Below the pieces are notes generated by a model. That model ran no database searches. It saw only the letters and a program-made list of their open reading frames with translations, and had not been told where the DNA came from. From Sapria himalayana (Eukaryota > Streptophyta > Magnoliopsida > Malpighiales > Rafflesiaceae), in the NCBI GenBank assembly GCA_029783825.1, contig JAREIK010003123.1, positions 252,501 through 316,500 of the forward strand: 64,000 bases of DNA. The letters run 5' to 3'. A program made the translations under genes and the position numbers. Positions 60,401 to 64,000 of this stretch are shown piece after piece. How positions within the stretch are numbered: position 1 is the first letter of the stretch; each line of letters begins with the position of its first letter.

Positions 60401-61483
60401 GGTGCACGGATACATCGGGTGATCCCAACGGGGCGTTTTGGCTGCAAGGGTGTCACATGGTTCATTGCGCTTACAATAGCTTGTGGATGGGTAATTTCAT
60501 ACAGCCTGATTGGGATATGTTCCAGTCAACTCACCCTTGTGCCGAGTTTCATGCTGCTTCCCGAGCCATCTCAGGCGGTCCAATATATGTTAGCGACTCA
60601 GTCGGAAAACACGACTTTGATTTGCTAAAACGTTTGGTATTACCTGATGGCTCAATTCTTCGGTGCGAGTATTATGCACTTCCTACAGAAGATTGCCTCT
60701 TTGAGAATCCTCTCCATGATGGCAAAACCATGCTTAAAATTTGGAATCTCAACCAGGTAATTTCAATATTTTTATTTTCTAGATGGATTCATTTTTCTTA
60801 TTTACACCAAAACGAAAACGAGATACTGCAAGATCAAATACAGTCGGAGAAAAACAATGGCATTGCAGGTATGGGTTGTTTGGTGAGTTTCTAATAGAGT
60901 TTGTGTTATTTTGTGGCAGTGCACTGGAGTAATTGGAGCATTCAATTGTCAAGGTGGAGGATGGTGCCGACAAACAAGATGCAACCGGTGTTTCTCACAG
61001 TACTCTCAGAAAGTGACTGCCATGATTAACCCGATGGACATAGTGTGGAACAGTGGGAAAAATCCCATATCCATTGCCGACGCAAGCTTTTTTGTATTAT
61101 ATTTCTCCAAGGCCCACAAGCTGCTAATTTCCAAGCCAGGTGAAAAGACCGAGATTTCGTTGGACCCTTTCAATTTCGAGCTTATCACGGTTTCTCCAGT
61201 CACTTGCATCTCACGCAGAAAGAAAATCCAGTTCGCACCTATAGGATTGGTCAATATGCTCAACTCAGGAGGTGCCATCCGATCAGTTACCGTTGGACTG
61301 GACGACACCGTTCGATTTTTAGTCAAGGGGTGCGGGGATTTCCGGATTTTTGCGTCTCAGAAGCCATTTACTTGTCGGATCAATGGAGAAGATGTTAAGT
61401 TTCAGTTCGAAAATTCCATGGTGATCCTTAACGTTCCTTGGCTTTCCAACTCTCTTTTGGTTAGGGTAGAATTTTCCTTTTAG
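57368..61483 (+). CDS. RFS5: raffinose synthase (galactinol-sucrose galactosyltransferase), RFS5-like, 4 exons
   Basis: Coding exons are 57,368-58,597, 60,063-60,240, 60,389-60,756 and 60,920-61,483, giving 779 residues, close to the usual 780 or so. All introns start GT and end AG and the frame is kept throughout. The enzyme transfers galactose from galactinol to sucrose to give raffinose and myo-inositol, a cytosolic step in stress and seed sugar metabolism. It is a family 36 glycoside hydrolase-type protein: FGWCTWDAF (215-223), IDDGWQS (251-257), VWHALCGYWGG (328-338), VKVD with probable nucleophile Asp407, and QPDWDMFQ (508-515) with probable acid/base Asp512. The roughly 80-residue insertion of stachyose synthases after the KFEENYKF region is absent, and the sequence follows the Arabidopsis RFS5 pattern. 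The first in-frame ATG is 57,368; open frame extends upstream but without ATG. No stop or frameshift: apparently functional. Confidence 0.95.
59119..59501. mobile_element. MITE-like insertion in intron 1
   Basis: The left end aactccaatgggag (59,119-59,132) is inverted at the right as ctcccattggagtt (59,488-59,501). The interior is about 380 bases, AT-rich and without coding capacity. A 20-base direct repeat (ttatgttttatgttttggtt) lies outside both ends, at 59,094-59,113 and 59,507-59,526, a few bases from the termini. Terminal 'CCAATGGGAG' inverted repeats are common in plant MITEs. The superfamily cannot be assigned because no clean short target duplication is seen. Confidence 0.6.
59920..59942 (+). 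repeat. poly-C homopolymer, 23 bases
   Basis: An uninterrupted run of C in intron 1; the complementary strand is poly-G. Lengths of such runs are often misread in sequencing. Confidence 0.9.
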
Positions 61484-62349
61484 ATGTTCCAGTGACACTT
61501 GTGTCTGGTCTTCTAAATTATTTTTTTTTCTGTTTTGGTCATTTACCACGCTTTTTTGTGTTAATTCAACGCTTCTTTCTGCCTTCATTATCTTGAATTA
61601 AACCTCAGTTTAAATTGATTTTTTTTCGTCTACAATGGAATATGTAAGTATAAAATACAGGAGTATATAGCCAAGTATTTAAACAACTGGCAAATTTATC
61701 AGTTCAAAGTATGTAAATGCAACAGAGAATATGACACTAGGTTTTCAGAGTTTTGTACAAAAATAGGGTGTTTGGAGAAAGTATTGACTAAATTAGGTCA
61801 CATTTGAATTAAATCAAATGCTACTGTACACAATGGTGCTGTTTTAATTAATTCATATGTCATAACGACAATATTTAGCTGAATTAAATTTGTGTGTTAG
61901 GATTTTTCTTTCTTCATTATCCTCTTAGCATTGTCCTAAAGGCAACAAAAGAAGTACTAAGTTTTAAATTTTTTTTTTCTATTTTTCTAAAATCTCAAAC
62001 TTTAAGAAATTGGTTGTAATACAATTATTATTTATGGAGTTCGAAAATAAATATAAGTGCTTAAATGAAAGAAAAAAATATGCAGAAATATAAATATGAA
62101 CAACAAAAATAAGATAAAATAACACTGATTGAAATTGAGAATACTTTGATTGTTTCTTTTATGATAAAGTTGATTTGATATTAGACTAATATCCTCTCAT
62201 ATTATTTAAATCATTTGGGACCATTTTGTACATGTTAGATATGTCTATTTCAACAATTCCCTTGATATGTTACTATAATGTACAAATATTGAGGACTAAA
62301 ATAGATGACAGATATGTGGGGAGAAAAGTTGTTATTGTGCCTATGAATA
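61484..62349. other. 3' flank of raffinose synthase
   Basis: Includes the 3' untranslated region; no perfect AATAAA signal is seen close to the stop, which is not unusual in plants. The rest is AT-rich without recognisable genes or repeats. Confidence 0.5.
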
Positions 62350-64000
62350 TATCAGTTGAATTCAGGTTTGAAGATTTGAATTGATATGATAGATTCAAGG
62401 ACAAACATTGACAAATAATGATTCAAACTAGTACTCAATTGTAAGTATTCCCTTAGAAGTAGAAATATGTTTCAACCTATTTCAATATGGGATGAGAGTA
62501 GTGTGTGCCAAATGTTGAATCTGGTTAACATACCAACCATTGAAGAAATTGAATTGTTTATTAAATTTATTCGAGTCAGGGCATAAATGAACCAATTTGT
62601 GGGTGGTCATGTAGATTTATTTATTTGTGAGAATTACAATGTTGCACAAATTGACTAGGGTTGTGGGCTTAATACTGGTGCAGTATTAGATACCGGACCA
62701 AATGGAGATGATGAAGACAAAGCAGATGAAGAAGGTAATGATGAGTATGATGAAGATATTAATGATGAATGTGATAGATATGATGAAGATATATTGACGT
62801 TGATGGATATGCATCCTCCTTTTGAACTTTTAACCAAATTTTGGAGAATGAACAATGAATATATGTCTCAGCACAAGCACCCTCTTATAATGTATCAAAT
62901 CACCTAGATGATGAGATATTGGATCAGTCATCCCCTATTAATTATCACTTACCACCAACACCTCAATTTCAATATGTTGAAAACTTGGATAATACTATTG
63001 TTACTCAATGGGTGCAATGTACTACCAGTTATTCAAGTAGATATTTTATTATTTGCTATGTTTTTAAAATGTATATCATTATTGTATCCTCAAAAAAATT
63101 GTTCGTTTAAAGATGTAAGAAGGTGGAAGAATGTCACTGTTCATAGAAGATTCATGCAATGGTTGGGAAAGATACTTTATTAATTGTTATCAACAAATAT
63201 ATTAGGCCACATACTTATGTCCATCCTTATTTGAACCGGGACCATCACCAACTAGACTCGAAATTATTTTTTAGTTATATACAGGATTAATTAAGGTATA
63301 ATTCACATTATCTATGGCTGCTATTCAAGGCATTGGATGGAAAGCATAAAGTAATTAGACAATTATGTGGTGATTTCTTTCAGTCATATATAGAGCTGCC
63401 ACATTTGTTCTTGGCCTTAGAGCAAGCAAATCCTAGATGTATGGTTATTTGGAAAACATATGAAATTAATATGTCAAACACTAAGATATTTTAACGTACG
63501 TTCTGGTCATTCAAACCATCTATTGAAGGGTTCAAACATTATCGTCCTATAATGAGTATTGATAGTAAATATTTATATGGGAAGCATAAAGGGAAGTTAT
63601 TGATTGCTATGGGGTGTGACAAAAATAATCAATTTTTTCTATTAGCATTTGCAATTACAGAAGGCGAGAATACTAATAGTTGGGGATGACTCTTGACATG
63701 TATAAGAAATATAGTAACTCAATGGATGGGAATTATATCTGACCGACATCTAGGTATCATGGCAGTAATGTATGATCCTCTTCTTAGTTAGGCTGTACCA
63801 TTTACTTATCACAGGATTTGCATATATCATTTTGCAAGAAATTTCATGACATAGTTCAAAGACAACATTTTGAAGAATTTAGTATGCAGAGTATAGAACT
63901 CAAATTCAATAAGCATATGAATACAATTGGGAGAATTAATTCTGAAACATTACAATGGCTAGAGGCTATCCCACTCCTGTTATGGGCTCTTTTACATAGT
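62350..64000 (+). pseudogene. Mutator-like (MuDR/MULE) transposase pseudogene, cut by the window end
   Basis: Plus-strand translation with frame changes. An N-terminal stretch 'NIPTIEEIELFIKFI' lies near 62,530-62,575. An Asp/Glu-rich segment (about 62,700-62,800) is followed by 'LTLMDMHPPFELLTKFW', typical upstream of the MuDR domain. 'PHTYVHPYLNRDHHQLDSK' is near 63,205-63,265 and 'CGDFFQSYIELPHLFLALEQANPR' near 63,366-63,440. The transposase core reads 'SIDSKYLYGKHKGKLLIAMGCDKNN' (about 63,558-63,632) with the first catalytic Asp, then 'GIISDRHLGI' (about 63,729-63,760) with the second. The region around the catalytic Glu lies near or beyond the edge. Several in-frame stops make it inactive. 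Terminal inverted repeats are not visible. Confidence 0.8.

Noticed and set aside
57368..61483. Stachyose synthase instead of raffinose synthase
   Set aside because: The characteristic roughly 80-residue insertion between the KFEENYKF region and the VWHALCG region is absent, and exon sequences follow the RFS5 pattern throughout.

Overview
This window is nuclear DNA of a flowering plant, dominated by transposable elements. The evidence is one intron-containing raffinose synthase gene with canonical GT/AG splice sites, plus plant-type LTR retrotransposons (Copia, Gypsy Tekay/Del and Gypsy Tat/Athila), an L1-type LINE, hAT and Mutator-like DNA transposons, and AT-rich intergenic sequence. No prokaryotic operons, CRISPR arrays or organelle genes are visible. 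The species cannot be named from the sequence alone.

Layout. 1-2,160: minus-strand LINE reverse transcriptase relic. 2,165-4,972: decayed minus-strand hAT transposon. About 5,640-11,000: plus-strand Tat/Athila-type Gypsy relic with gag and protease only. 11,591-12,181: short GC-rich hAT derivative. About 12,250-14,900: second Tat-type relic, inverted. 15,318-22,398: an extraordinary, nearly pure pyrimidine tract, interrupted by a second short hAT derivative (18,951-19,366) and a tRNA-like SINE candidate. About 22,900-35,900: an unclassified repeat split by a Copia element with two LTRs (23,950-35,336, minus strand), which itself carries a 3.55-kb hAT transposon (29,267-32,816). 36,000-43,400: tandem repeats, a solo Gypsy LTR with a perfect TTACA target duplication (37,790-39,434), a second copy of the unclassified repeat, and another Copia LTR. 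43,440-56,130: a minus-strand Copia fragment, then plus-strand Copia fragments on both sides of a Tekay/Del Gypsy element (46,148-54,183), which in turn holds a third short hAT derivative (52,335-52,725).

The only intact host gene is at 57,368-61,483 on the plus strand. It has four exons encoding a 779-residue RFS5-type raffinose synthase (galactinol-sucrose galactosyltransferase, glycoside hydrolase family 36). A 40-bp minisatellite lies just upstream, an overlapping upstream ORF covers its start codon, and a MITE-like insertion and a 23-base poly-C run lie in intron 1. The right edge (62,350-64,000) holds a decayed Mutator-like transposase cut by the window end.

The elements interact as layers of insertion. 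The complete hAT has the same termini as three short hAT derivatives and is their plausible source of transposase. Several insertions can be ordered in time by nesting. I found no convincing new gene system; the strongest unexplained signals are the 7-kb pyrimidine tract, a roughly 0.5-kb unclassified mobile sequence present twice, and the rearranged Copia/Gypsy/Copia junction.
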